13,525 bases of DNA from the NCBI GenBank assembly GCA_017400415.1, contig JAFPTE010000104.1:1-13525 (forward strand). The letters are read 5' to 3'. Position 1 is the stretch's first letter. Every line of letters begins with the position of its first letter. Position numbers and translations under genes: made by a program. Positions 7,427 through 13,525 of the stretch are shown here, in pieces. This stretch comes from Oscillospiraceae bacterium. Its GTDB lineage: Bacteria; Bacillota; Clostridia; Oscillospirales; Oscillospiraceae. Under the pieces are notes generated by a model, which did no database searches, had not been told where the DNA came from, and saw nothing but the letters and a program-made list of their open reading frames with translations.

Positions 7427-7907
7427 CGTCGTTTTTGTATGTAAGGAAGCGGTAGGCAATATCGCCGCTTGTCTGCACGGAGCCCTGCTCCACCACCCGC
7501 CAGTTGGGCATGGAGTCCAGGTCCGGGAAGAATACGTCGCACTCCGGTGCGCAGTACAGCTTGGTCAGGTAGGCCCGCTCGCACAGGGGCAGCATCTGAC
7601 GGTACACGGAGGCGCCGCCGATGACGAAGGCCCGCTCTCCGGGCTTTAACATGCCCACGGCCTCCGGGATGCTCCGGGCTACCTCCGCCCCCTCGCAGGT
7701 GAAGGAGGGGTCGATGGAGAGGATGATGTTCCGCCTGCCCTTAAGGGGCCGGGAGCCGGGAAAGTCCAGCATGGTCCGGTCGGAGACGATAACGGTGGCG
7801 GAGCCCGTGACGGAGCGGAAATGCTTCCGGTCCTCCGGGATGACTATGGGCTGGGTGCCGGCCCTGCCGATGCCCCAGTTTTCATATACTGCAACGATCA
7901 GTTCCAT
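7407..7907 (-). CDS. folA: Dihydrofolate reductase
   Basis: Reduces dihydrofolate to tetrahydrofolate with a nicotinamide cofactor, regenerating the folate that ThyA oxidises. 166 residues, normal size for a bacterial enzyme. Seen: NWGIGRAG (10-17), IPEDRKHF (23-30) with E25 at the catalytic acid position, PLKGRRNIILS (54-64) and FVIGGASVYRQM (94-105). Odd: the cofactor-phosphate loop usually written GR(K/H)T reads SDRT (42-45), with Asp where E. coli has Arg44. ATG 7907 has GAGGT eight bases upstream, and that site overlaps the thyA stop (TGAGGT), so translation is likely coupled. The 3' end overlaps the U32 gene by 20 bases. The order thyA-folA is a common bacterial pairing. Confidence 0.95.
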   Translation of the reverse strand: MELIVAVYENWGIGRAGTQPIVIPEDRKHFRSVTGSATVIVSDRTMLDFPGSRPLKGRRNIILSIDPSFTCEGAEVARSIPEAVGMLKPGERAFVIGGASVYRQMLPLCERAYLTKLYCAPECDVFFPDLDSMPNWRVVEQGSVQTSGDIAYRFLTYKNDDVKTLS

Positions 7908-7918
7908 AGTGTTTTACC

Positions 7919-8749
7919 TCAGATTGCAACGGGAATCTTTTCGTCGAAGGGCCAGTAGTCATAGCCCTCCAGCCTGAAGCTGTCCCTGGTGAAGTCGTAG
8001 AAGTCCTTCACCTCCGGGTCCACGGAGAATTTGGGGGCGGGCTTGGGCTCGTTCTGGATGATGCGCTTCACAATGGCCACATGGCGGTCATAGATGTGGG
8101 CGTCCGCAATGACGTGGACCAGCTCCCCTGCCTGGAGGCCGGAAACCTGGGCCATCATGTGCACAAGAACGGCGTACTGCACCACATTCCAGTTGGAGGC
8201 GGTGAGCATATCCTGGCTGCGCTGGTTAAGGATGGCGTTGAGCTTGTTGCCGCTGACGTTGAAGGTCATGGAGTAGGCGCAGGGATAGAGCCCCATCTCG
8301 TGGAGATCCTCAAAGTTATAGATGTTGGTCATGATGCGGCGGCTGGCCGGGTTGTGCTTCAGGTCGTAGATGACCCGGTCCACCTGGTCGAACTCCCCCT
8401 CCGGGTAGATGTGCTTCTGGCCCAGCTGATAGCCGTAGGCCTTGCCTATGGAGCCGTTCTCGTCGGCCCAGCTGTCCCAGATGTGGCCCCGCAGGTCGTG
8501 GATGTTGTTGGACTTCTTCTGCCAGATCCAAAGGAGCTCGTCCACGGCGCTCTTCCAGAAGGTGCGCCGGATGGTCATGATGGGAAACTCCTTTGTCAGG
8601 TCGTAACGGTTCACAATGCCGAATTTCTTGATGGTGTGGGCGGGAGAGCCGTCCTCCCACCGGGGCCGGACGTTCATGTTGGTGTCCCATACTCCGTTGG
8701 AGAGAATCTCCCTGCAGTTTGCTATGAATATTCTGTCCGCCATGCTCAT
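7919..8749 (-). CDS. thyA: Thymidylate synthase
   Basis: Methylates dUMP to dTMP using methylene-tetrahydrofolate; cytoplasmic. From ATG 8749 it is 276 residues beginning MSMADRIFIANCREIL, which fits the family. Seen: RPRWEDG and HTIKKFG near the N-terminus, the active-site segment LYPCAYSM with nucleophile C157, NQRSQDML for phosphate binding, and the C-terminal HVIADAHIYDRH. Two upstream ATGs in frame (8791, 8770) would add 14 or 7 residues. The first has GGAGG but only three bases away, and both lie at or before the transcription start predicted from the promoter at 8780-8808. ATG 8749 has only a G-run as ribosome site, nine bases away. First gene of the thyA-folA-U32 operon. Confidence 0.96.
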   Translation of the reverse strand: MSMADRIFIANCREILSNGVWDTNMNVRPRWEDGSPAHTIKKFGIVNRYDLTKEFPIMTIRRTFWKSAVDELLWIWQKKSNNIHDLRGHIWDSWADENGSIGKAYGYQLGQKHIYPEGEFDQVDRVIYDLKHNPASRRIMTNIYNFEDLHEMGLYPCAYSMTFNVSGNKLNAILNQRSQDMLTASNWNVVQYAVLVHMMAQVSGLQAGELVHVIADAHIYDRHVAIVKRIIQNEPKPAPKFSVDPEVKDFYDFTRDSFRLEGYDYWPFDEKIPVAI

Positions 8750-8779
8750 AAGGCTGAACCCCCCGGTCATTTTTCCTAT

Positions 8780-8808
8780 ATTGTATAACATTTTCCTCCG
8801 TTTGTCTA
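8780..8808 (-). promoter_or_regulatory. Promoter of the thyA-folA-U32 operon
   Basis: On the minus strand TAGACA (8808-8803), a 17-base spacer and TACAAT (8785-8780) match the sigma-A consensus at five of six positions in each box. Transcription would begin near 8773, downstream of the ATG at 8791 and about 24 bases before the preferred thyA start at 8749. It stands back to back with the tRNA-Ser promoter, with eight bases between the two -35 boxes. Confidence 0.65.
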
Positions 8809-8816
8809 CTTTTCTT

Positions 8817-8845
8817 TTGACAAATGCGCAATATTAGTGTATATT
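8817..8845 (+). promoter_or_regulatory. Promoter of the tRNA-Ser gene
   Basis: A perfect -35 box TTGACA (8817-8822), a 17-base spacer and TATATT (8840-8845) as -10 box. Transcription would begin near 8852, some six bases before the mature tRNA 5' end. This is among the strongest-looking promoters in the window, as expected for a stable RNA gene. Confidence 0.8.
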
Positions 8846-8857
8846 GTGTGGGCATAC

Positions 8858-8946
8858 GGAGAGGTATCGAAGTGGTCATAACGGGGCTGACTCGAAATCA
8901 GTTTGCGCGCAAGCGCACATGGGTTCGAATCCCATCCTCTCCGCCA
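8858..8946 (+). tRNA. tRNA-Ser, anticodon CGA
   Basis: An 89-base class II tRNA. Acceptor stem GGAGAGG (8858-8864) pairs with CCTCTCC (8936-8942), then discriminator G and encoded CCA (8944-8946). The anticodon arm GCTGA-CTCGAAA-TCAGT has anticodon CGA at 8893-8895, which reads UCG serine codons. A long variable arm with stem GCGC/GCGC is the serine mark, and the T arm is ATGGG-TTCGAAT-CCCAT. A good promoter and a terminator flank it, so it is a single-gene transcript. I saw no repeat of its 3' end later in the window that would mark an attachment site. Confidence 0.97.
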
Positions 8947-8950
8947 TCTG

Positions 8951-8982
8951 CGGGGTCGGAAGCAGCATTCCGGCCCCGTTTT
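8951..8982 (+). terminator. Rho-independent terminator of tRNA-Ser
   Basis: An eleven-base-pair stem with one G-U pair, CGGGGTCGGAA (8951-8961) with TTCCGGCCCCG (8968-8978), closes a six-base loop and is followed by TTTT (8979-8982). It begins four bases after the encoded CCA. Confidence 0.88.
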
Positions 8983-8985
8983 CTG

Positions 8986-9014
8986 TTGAAAAGCTCAGCT
9001 TGGTGTGATAGAAT
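8986..9014 (+). promoter_or_regulatory. Promoter of the orphan leucine-rich-repeat-like gene
   Basis: TTGAAA (8986-8991), a 17-base spacer and TAGAAT (9009-9014), each five of six to consensus, with an extended -10 TG at 9006-9007. The predicted start near 9021 gives a leader of about 30 bases that contains the GGAGG ribosome site. The -35 box begins only four bases after the tRNA terminator T run. Confidence 0.7.
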
Positions 9015-9050
9015 CATATCGACAAACCGGGATTTGTGGAGGAACCGGCA

Positions 9051-9728
9051 ATGTATTTTTCAAAACACAATAATAAAATAATCTACATAAACCACTACAG
9101 CGGGCTCCTTGAGGTCGAAGGCGAAGGCCTTCTCTGCCGCGAGGACACCGAGTTAAGGCATGAATCAAGCAAAAACTGGGCGAAAGAATATGACACACTC
9201 AGCGTGACTGAGGGAATAACCGGACTTGGCGATGGCTATATCGAATTCTTCTCGCATATAGACTGCCTTATCCTTAACCGGACGGTAGAGACCGTTGCCG
9301 CCTCGCCTGAACTTCTGAAAAGCTGGCGGAAAAGAAAGGTCCTGATCTGCGGCGAATACGAAACTTTTGCTGAAAGGTTCGCAGATGAGAACGGTCTCAG
9401 CTTTCTTCACAGGGGTATTCATCTGGCCGACAATGACATAGAGATCGCTCACGAACATGATATTATAACTCTGCGCTTTCATGAAGACGGCTCAAGCGAT
9501 ATCCATTACAACTGTTTCACCCCGGGAAGTTCAGCCGGCAGCTACGGCGGAGGAGAGTACGCCAACCCTTTGCCGCGTGACTTTTACGTCGGCTGTACCA
9601 TTGATGATTTCGCAAACAATTTTCTGAATGAAAGAGTGCGCGAGCAGATTCTTTCAAACGAAACACTGAAGCGATTTCTTGAGATTTCGAATAAAAGGCA
9701 CAGTGATAATGGCAAGAAAAATAATTGA
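9051..9728 (+). CDS. Hypothetical protein with a short leucine-rich-repeat-like (LRR_5/BspA-like) segment
   Basis: A 225-residue protein whose function I do not recognise. Residues about 48-120 look like a short LRR_5-type repeat, with the pattern SVTEGITGLGDGYIEFF, then LILNRTVETVAAS, then KVLICGEYETFAERFADENG ending in LSFLH. The remainder (125-225) alternates acidic stretches with a Gly/Ser-rich loop (TPGSSAGSYGGGEY, 157-170) and ends in a Lys/Asn-rich tail. No signal peptide, anchor or membrane helix is visible, so a cytoplasmic site is likely. ATG 9051 is chosen because GGAGG (9038-9042) lies eight bases upstream; GTG 9036 would contain the site. Hand-counted G+C over 9061-9300 is 115/240 (48%), against about 60-63% in neighbouring genes. 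With its own promoter beside a tRNA gene, it may be acquired. Confidence 0.75.
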   Translation: MYFSKHNNKIIYINHYSGLLEVEGEGLLCREDTELRHESSKNWAKEYDTLSVTEGITGLGDGYIEFFSHIDCLILNRTVETVAASPELLKSWRKRKVLICGEYETFAERFADENGLSFLHRGIHLADNDIEIAHEHDIITLRFHEDGSSDIHYNCFTPGSSAGSYGGGEYANPLPRDFYVGCTIDDFANNFLNERVREQILSNETLKRFLEISNKRHSDNGKKNN

Positions 9729-9732
9729 TTCT

Positions 9733-9760
9733 GGCAAATTCCCGTTTGCCGAGGTCTTTT
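9733..9760 (+). terminator. Weak possible terminator after the orphan gene
   Basis: GGCAAA (9733-9738) pairs with TTTGCC (9745-9750) around a six-base loop, five bases after the stop codon. The T-rich run TCTTTT begins only four bases beyond the stem, so the structure is weaker than the others in the window. Confidence 0.35.
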
Positions 9761-9838
9761 GATTTCTTCAAAAAGCATTGCCGGGCTTCTTTCGTCCCAT
9801 GAGGCACTCGCACGCTGAGGAGCAGGCAACACACGGAA

Positions 9839-9844
9839 TACAAT
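9839..9844 (+). promoter_or_regulatory. Possible -10 box for the esterase-GH31 operon
   Basis: TACAAT (9839-9844) is five of six to the -10 consensus and would place a transcription start near 9851, 23 bases before the esterase start codon. No good -35 box stands 16-18 bases upstream, which would fit an activator-dependent promoter. This is a weak call. Confidence 0.3.
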
Positions 9845-9873
9845 CAGCTTAAGAAATGCAGGGAGGCGCACCA

Positions 9874-11214
9874 ATGGAAAACGTCACCGAAAGAGTTCTG
9901 AAAAGCACCGCCATGGGAAGCATACGGGGTAATCTGCGCTCCGGCTGTCTGGAGTTTCTGGGCGTCCCCTACGCCCGGGCGGAGAGATTTGAGTACGCCC
10001 GGAGAGCGGACTCCTGGGAGGGCGAGCTGGACGCCACCCGTCCCGGCCCCTCCTGCCCCCAGAACAGGGCCGTCCACGAGCACCTGGAAAACCCAACCAG
10101 GCTCTTCTATAAGAGAGAGTACAGGGAGGGCATCGACTTTACCTACAGCGAGGACTGCCTGAATCTCAACATCTTCACCCCGGAGAGGGCAAAAAACTGC
10201 CCGGTCATCATCTTCTTCCACGGAGGCGGCTTCGATTCCGGCATGAACTGCGAGGGGCCCTTTGACGGGGCCGGTCTGGCACGCCGGGGCATAGTCACGG
10301 TGTTTGCCAATTACCGGGTGGGCGTTCTGGGATACCTGACCCATGAGGACATACAGGCAAAATACGGCCGGGACGGCAACTTCGGCCTGGACGATATGCT
10401 CACGGCTATCCGCTGGGTGAAGGAGCACATTGCCGATTTCGGCGGCGATGGGGAAAACATCACCCTCATGGGACAGAGCGCCGGGGCCATCTCCATCCAG
10501 TACCTGTGCCTGAGCAAGGATAACGCAGGCCTCTTCCGCCGGGCCATCATGATGAGCGGCGCAGGCCTCTTCCCCAAGTTCGCCCTGCCCAAGCCCGCCG
10601 CCGATACAAGAAGCTACTGGCTGTATTTCATGGAGCTTGCGGGCTGCAGGACCCTTGAGGAGCTGAAAAGAGTCCCCACAGGCACCCTTTTTGACGCCGT
10701 TGAGAAGATAAAGGCCCTCCGCAGGGACAGCACCTATAACACCATGCCCGTGGTGGACGGAGTGCTGATTTCCGCACCCGTTGACGAGCTTATACGGACT
10801 CCCCTGCCCATTGACTATATGATAGGCTACACCAATGCGGATATGTTCGCCCCGGTGCTGGCCTTCATCGGAAACCGCTTCGGCAAGGCCGCCGGGGCCT
10901 ACATCTATTACTTCGACCTGGACGCCCCCGGGGACAAAAACGGCGCCTTCCACTCTTCGGACCTGCGCTACGCCTTCGAGACCCTCTCCGGCTCCTGGCG
11001 GCCCTACTCCGGGCGGGACTATGAGGCCGCAGGAGAGCTGGCAGACTATATGGCAAACTTCTCCCGGTGCGGCGACCCCAACTCTGCCGGTCTCCCCCGC
11101 TGGGAAAAAGGCGCTCCCGCCCTCTGCTTTGCTCCGAAGGGCACCGCCATGGGCAGGCCCGATTACCTTAAGCTCACAGTCAACATGCTCACCAAGGGGG
11201 ACCCCAAGGCATGA
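9874..11214 (+). CDS. Type B carboxylesterase (COesterase family)
   Basis: An alpha/beta-hydrolase of 446 residues that cleaves carboxylic esters. Seen: FLGVPYARAERF near the N-terminus (28-39), the oxyanion-hole HGGGF (116-120), the second family signature EDCLNLNI (93-100), the nucleophile elbow GQSAGA with S202, and a catalytic His, H360, in FHSSDLRYAF. The acid position normally Glu (DEG in the family) is NAD here, giving D323 as the likely acid. There is no signal peptide, so it acts in the cytoplasm. ATG 9874 has GGGAGG (9861-9866) seven bases upstream; ATG 9856 has no site. The stop overlaps the GH31 start as ATGA, so the two are translated in step. Context suggests deacylation of an imported sugar or glycoside; the natural substrate is unknown. 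Confidence 0.93.
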   Translation: MENVTERVLKSTAMGSIRGNLRSGCLEFLGVPYARAERFEYARRADSWEGELDATRPGPSCPQNRAVHEHLENPTRLFYKREYREGIDFTYSEDCLNLNIFTPERAKNCPVIIFFHGGGFDSGMNCEGPFDGAGLARRGIVTVFANYRVGVLGYLTHEDIQAKYGRDGNFGLDDMLTAIRWVKEHIADFGGDGENITLMGQSAGAISIQYLCLSKDNAGLFRRAIMMSGAGLFPKFALPKPAADTRSYWLYFMELAGCRTLEELKRVPTGTLFDAVEKIKALRRDSTYNTMPVVDGVLISAPVDELIRTPLPIDYMIGYTNADMFAPVLAFIGNRFGKAAGAYIYYFDLDAPGDKNGAFHSSDLRYAFETLSGSWRPYSGRDYEAAGELADYMANFSRCGDPNSAGLPRWEKGAPALCFAPKGTAMGRPDYLKLTVNMLTKGDPKA

Positions 11215-13235
11215 AATTCTCCCATCAGTTCACTGAAAAAAGCTCTGCCCCCTCAACCCTCGAATACGGCTGCGATGGGGTCACCATGCGGCTGGACTTT
11301 TTAAAATACATGCTCCGTGTGGCCCTTATCCGGGACGGCAGCACTCTTCTTCCCACCTGGAGTGTGAGCCCCGCCGGCACTCTCTGCCCTGTGGAGGGGC
11401 GGCCGAAGCTCTCCCTGGAGGGCTTTGAGACGGAATGTCCCGCAGTCACGAAGGCTGAAAATGAGCTGCGCTTTGACCACTGCGGTCTTTCTTTCACGGT
11501 GGAGCTCAGAAACTTCCGCATCACCGCCCGGAACGAAAAGGGCATTCTGTACCGGGACCGGGACGGCCTTGCTTACAACTTTGCCGGCGAGCTGGGGGAC
11601 GGCAGTGTGCACTTTACCCGCCGGGAGGAGGGCGAAAAGATCTTCGGTCTTGGGGACAAATGCGGCGGGGTCAACAAGTCCCTGGAAAGCTTCGCCCTGG
11701 GGGCCGGGGATTCCATGGGCTTCCGGGCAAGCGGCTCCGACCCGCTCTACAAGCAGGTGCCCTTCTACATCTGCGAAAACTCCGCCGGCTCCTACGGCAT
11801 ATATTACGACACCTATTCAAACGGCCGGGTGGACCTGGGCCGGGAGCACGACAATTACTTTGAGCCCTTCAAATCCATACGCTTTGAGGAAGAAAACCTG
11901 GTCTTCTACCTGATTTTCGGCACCACCGCCCAGATTCTGCGGCGGTTTTCCGCCCTCTGCGGCCCCATTCTCCCGGTGCCGGAGTGGGCCTTCCGCTACT
12001 GCGGCAGCACTATGGAGTACACGGACGCACCGGATACCGACCGGCTTCTGCGGGGCTTTGCGGAAAAATGCCGGGTTAGCGGCATCCGTGCCGGGGGCTT
12101 CTACCTGTCCAGCGGCTACACCCAGATTGGGGACAAACGCTGCGTTTTCCACTGGAACAGGGACAAAATACCCTCCCCCAGGGCTCTGGCGGAGCATTTC
12201 CGCTCCAACGGCATGGAGATACTGCCCAACGTGAAGCCCGCCTTTCTGACGGGCCACCCCCTGTACCCGCAGCTGGCGGAAAGGGGGCTGTTCCTCCACT
12301 ATAAGAATGGCAGCCCTGCCCTCTTCCCCTTCTGGGGCGGCATGGCAAGCTACCTGGACTTCACGAATCCGGAGGCCTACGACTTCTGGAAGGCCCAGGT
12401 CCGCACGGTGCTGGCGGAGAACGGTTACAGGAACATATGGAACGACAACAACGAGTACGACGTCTGGGACGGGGAGGTCTACGCCAATCTCTTCGGCAAT
12501 GAGACCCCCGCCCGGCTTATCCGCCCGCTCTTTTCCTGCCTCATGAGCCGGGCGAGCCTGGAGGCCTGCCGGGAGGCCGGGGAAGAGGCCCCCTTCAACG
12601 TCTCCCGCTGTGCCGTTGCGGGCACCCCCTCCGTGGCCACCACCTGGACCGGGGACAATCTGACCAGCTTCCCGGACCTGAGATACAACCACTACCAGGC
12701 CATGACCATGTCCCTCTCGGGCTTTTATTTCTTCGGCCCGGATATCGGAGGGTTTGCAGGACCGCAGCCCGGCAGAGAGCTTTTTCTCCGGTGGCTCCAG
12801 TACGGCCTTTTCCTGCCCCGCTTCGTGCTCCACTCCTGGAAGCCCGGCTCTCCCTCCACCATGCCCTGGCTGTATCCGGACCTTATGCCCGCCGTCAGAC
12901 GGCTTTTCGACCTGCGGGAGCGGCTGGTGCCCTACCTCCACAGGCAGATGGAAAAATGCACCCGGACCCACGACCCACTGGTTTTCCCGGTCTTTCTGAA
13001 GGAGCCCGGCTACGACACGGAGGCGGACTGCTTCTTCTGCGGCGATGATATTCTGGCCTGCCCGGTCTTTGACGAGGGGGCCGACTCCGTGACGGTGAAG
13101 CTCCCCTCCTGCGCCGATACCTGGCTTCTCCGGGGCTCCGGAATTGCCTATACAGGCGGGCAGACCGTCACGGTCCCCTGCCTGCCGGAGGATGAGCCCG
13201 TATGGTTTATACGAAAAGGCCCCGTTCAGCTCTGA
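11211..13235 (+). CDS. Glycoside hydrolase family 31 enzyme
   Basis: A retaining alpha-glycosidase-type enzyme of 674 residues. Order: N-terminal beta domain (about 1-240, with FGLGDKCG at 145-152 and the substrate-side DPLYKQVPFYI at 177-187), the TIM barrel (about 255-565), and a C-terminal beta region from about 590. In the barrel, NIWNDNNEYD (408-417) supplies the likely nucleophile D412, where classic family members have WxDMNE. WTGDN (479-483) supplies the acid/base D482, followed by GPDIGGFAG (509-517). There is no signal peptide, so it is intracellular. Start ATG 11211 overlaps the esterase stop. The family acts on alpha-glucosides, xylosides, galactosides and sulfoquinovosides; the WNDNNE variant does not let me pick one. 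The convergent GPH symporter may deliver its substrate. The stop codon lies inside a terminator stem. Confidence 0.95.
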   Translation: MKFSHQFTEKSSAPSTLEYGCDGVTMRLDFLKYMLRVALIRDGSTLLPTWSVSPAGTLCPVEGRPKLSLEGFETECPAVTKAENELRFDHCGLSFTVELRNFRITARNEKGILYRDRDGLAYNFAGELGDGSVHFTRREEGEKIFGLGDKCGGVNKSLESFALGAGDSMGFRASGSDPLYKQVPFYICENSAGSYGIYYDTYSNGRVDLGREHDNYFEPFKSIRFEEENLVFYLIFGTTAQILRRFSALCGPILPVPEWAFRYCGSTMEYTDAPDTDRLLRGFAEKCRVSGIRAGGFYLSSGYTQIGDKRCVFHWNRDKIPSPRALAEHFRSNGMEILPNVKPAFLTGHPLYPQLAERGLFLHYKNGSPALFPFWGGMASYLDFTNPEAYDFWKAQVRTVLAENGYRNIWNDNNEYDVWDGEVYANLFGNETPARLIRPLFSCLMSRASLEACREAGEEAPFNVSRCAVAGTPSVATTWTGDNLTSFPDLRYNHYQAMTMSLSGFYFFGPDIGGFAGPQPGRELFLRWLQYGLFLPRFVLHSWKPGSPSTMPWLYPDLMPAVRRLFDLRERLVPYLHRQMEKCTRTHDPLVFPVFLKEPGYDTEADCFFCGDDILACPVFDEGADSVTVKLPSCADTWLLRGSGIAYTGGQTVTVPCLPEDEPVWFIRKGPVQL

Positions 13236-13243
13236 ACGAGGCC
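13218..13243. terminator. Terminator hairpin between GH31 and the convergent symporter gene
   Basis: GGCCCCGTTCAG (13218-13229) faces CTGAACGAGGCC (13232-13243). On the minus strand it is a full stem with one G-U pair followed by TTTTCGT, so it serves the symporter best. On the plus strand there is one A-C mismatch and a poor T run, so GH31 termination is less certain. The two-base loop means the inner pairs will open. The GH31 stop codon (13233-13235) is within the stem. Confidence 0.7.
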
Positions 13244-13249
13244 CCTGTC

Positions 13250-13525
13250 TCAGATATCGATTATTTTATTTTCGTACGATTCCTTCAGCCGGCGCTCCTT
13301 TTCGACCTGGAGCTGGGCTACCCGCTTTTTACTCAGAGGGTAATAGGCAAACAGGATCAGCGCCATGACGCCGAAAAGCACCGCCGGGATGATGGTTGCA
13401 AGGTCGTACATGGTTTTCAGATTATCCAGAGTCTGCACTGCGCCCTTCTCGTAACGGTAATTCATGCCCAGCAGGGCGCCGTTCACGCAGATTGCGGCGA
13501 TGACCTGGCCCAGCTTCCGGAAGAA
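13250..13525 (-). CDS. GPH-family sugar:cation symporter, C-terminal part (start outside window)
   Basis: 91 codons are visible up to the window edge. The reading begins FFRKLGQVIAAIC, the conserved entry to the penultimate helices of glycoside-pentoside-hexuronide:cation symporters (MelB/XylP type). It continues with a loop GMNYRYEKGAVQTLDN, a last helix ATIIPAVLFGVMALILFAYYPL, and a basic cytoplasmic tail of about 27 residues (KKRVAQLQVEKERRLKESYE) ending at TGA 13250-13252. These proteins import sugars or glycosides with sodium or protons. The gene converges on the esterase-GH31 pair and shares the hairpin at 13218-13243 with it. Substrate unknown. Confidence 0.85.
   Translation of the reverse strand, partial: FFRKLGQVIAAICVNGALLGMNYRYEKGAVQTLDNLKTMYDLATIIPAVLFGVMALILFAYYPLSKKRVAQLQVEKERRLKESYENKIIDI

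Noticed and set aside
8930..9870. Attachment-site repeat of the tRNA-Ser 3' end
   Set aside because: I looked for a second copy of the T-arm/acceptor sequence after the tRNA and found none in the window, and there is no integrase gene.
9584..9874. Minus-strand open frames of about 100 codons over the 3' end of the orphan gene and the following gap
   Set aside because: They overlap the plus-strand gene, have no ribosome site that I can see, and encode nothing recognisable.
9844..10953. A 369-codon open frame on the minus strand opposite the esterase
   Set aside because: The esterase frame has all family motifs and a ribosome site; the antisense frame has neither.
11817..12971. A 384-codon open frame on the minus strand inside the GH31 gene
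   Set aside because: It lies wholly antisense to a gene with intact catalytic motifs, and its Gly/Pro/Val/Glu-rich translation matches no family.

Overview
The window looks like a chromosomal segment of a fairly G+C-rich clostridial Firmicute, perhaps an Oscillospirales-type gut bacterium. This is an inference from GGAGG-type ribosome binding sites, GTG/TTG starts, hairpin-plus-T terminators, a tRNA-Ser with encoded CCA, and clostridial-type ThyA, GPH symporter and GH31 proteins. Hand counts give about 60-63% G+C in most genes, but about 48% in 9061-9300. No insertion sequence, CRISPR array, phage module, origin or rRNA was seen. No gene-free stretch exceeds 300 bases.

Left part, plus strand (1-2711): the tail of an unidentified lysine/glutamate-rich protein, a small DEDDh 3'-5' exonuclease with its own terminator, then an ECF sigma factor overlapping an integral membrane protein. 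The last two probably form a sigma/anti-sigma-like pair. A bidirectional terminator separates them from the minus-strand block.

Middle part, minus strand (2716-8808), listed 5' to 3' in the direction of transcription: thyA, folA and a U32-family (TrhP/RlhA-like) protein form one tight operon that couples thymidylate and folate metabolism to an RNA-modification-type enzyme. A family 2 glycosyltransferase and glf (UDP-galactopyranose mutase) form a second operon for a galactofuranose-containing glycan. A hairpin terminator follows glf, and immediately after it comes an MFS exporter of the MefA-like (DHA3) type.

Right part, plus strand (8817-13235): a tRNA-Ser(CGA) gene with near-consensus promoter and strong terminator stands divergent from thyA. 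Next comes a lower-G+C orphan gene with a short leucine-rich-repeat-like segment and its own good promoter, which is a candidate acquisition beside the tRNA. A type B carboxylesterase and a GH31 glycosidase follow, overlapping by ATGA. The 3' end of a GPH-family sugar:cation symporter converges on them from the minus strand. Esterase, glycosidase and symporter could together take up and trim a decorated or acylated glycoside, but the substrate cannot be read from the sequence.

No clearly new multi-gene system is evident. The less ordinary items are the sigma/membrane-protein pair with an uncharacterised C-terminal domain, the terminator-fronted MFS gene with no ribosome binding site, the orphan gene beside the tRNA, and the GH31 with a WNDNNE nucleophile motif paired with an esterase.
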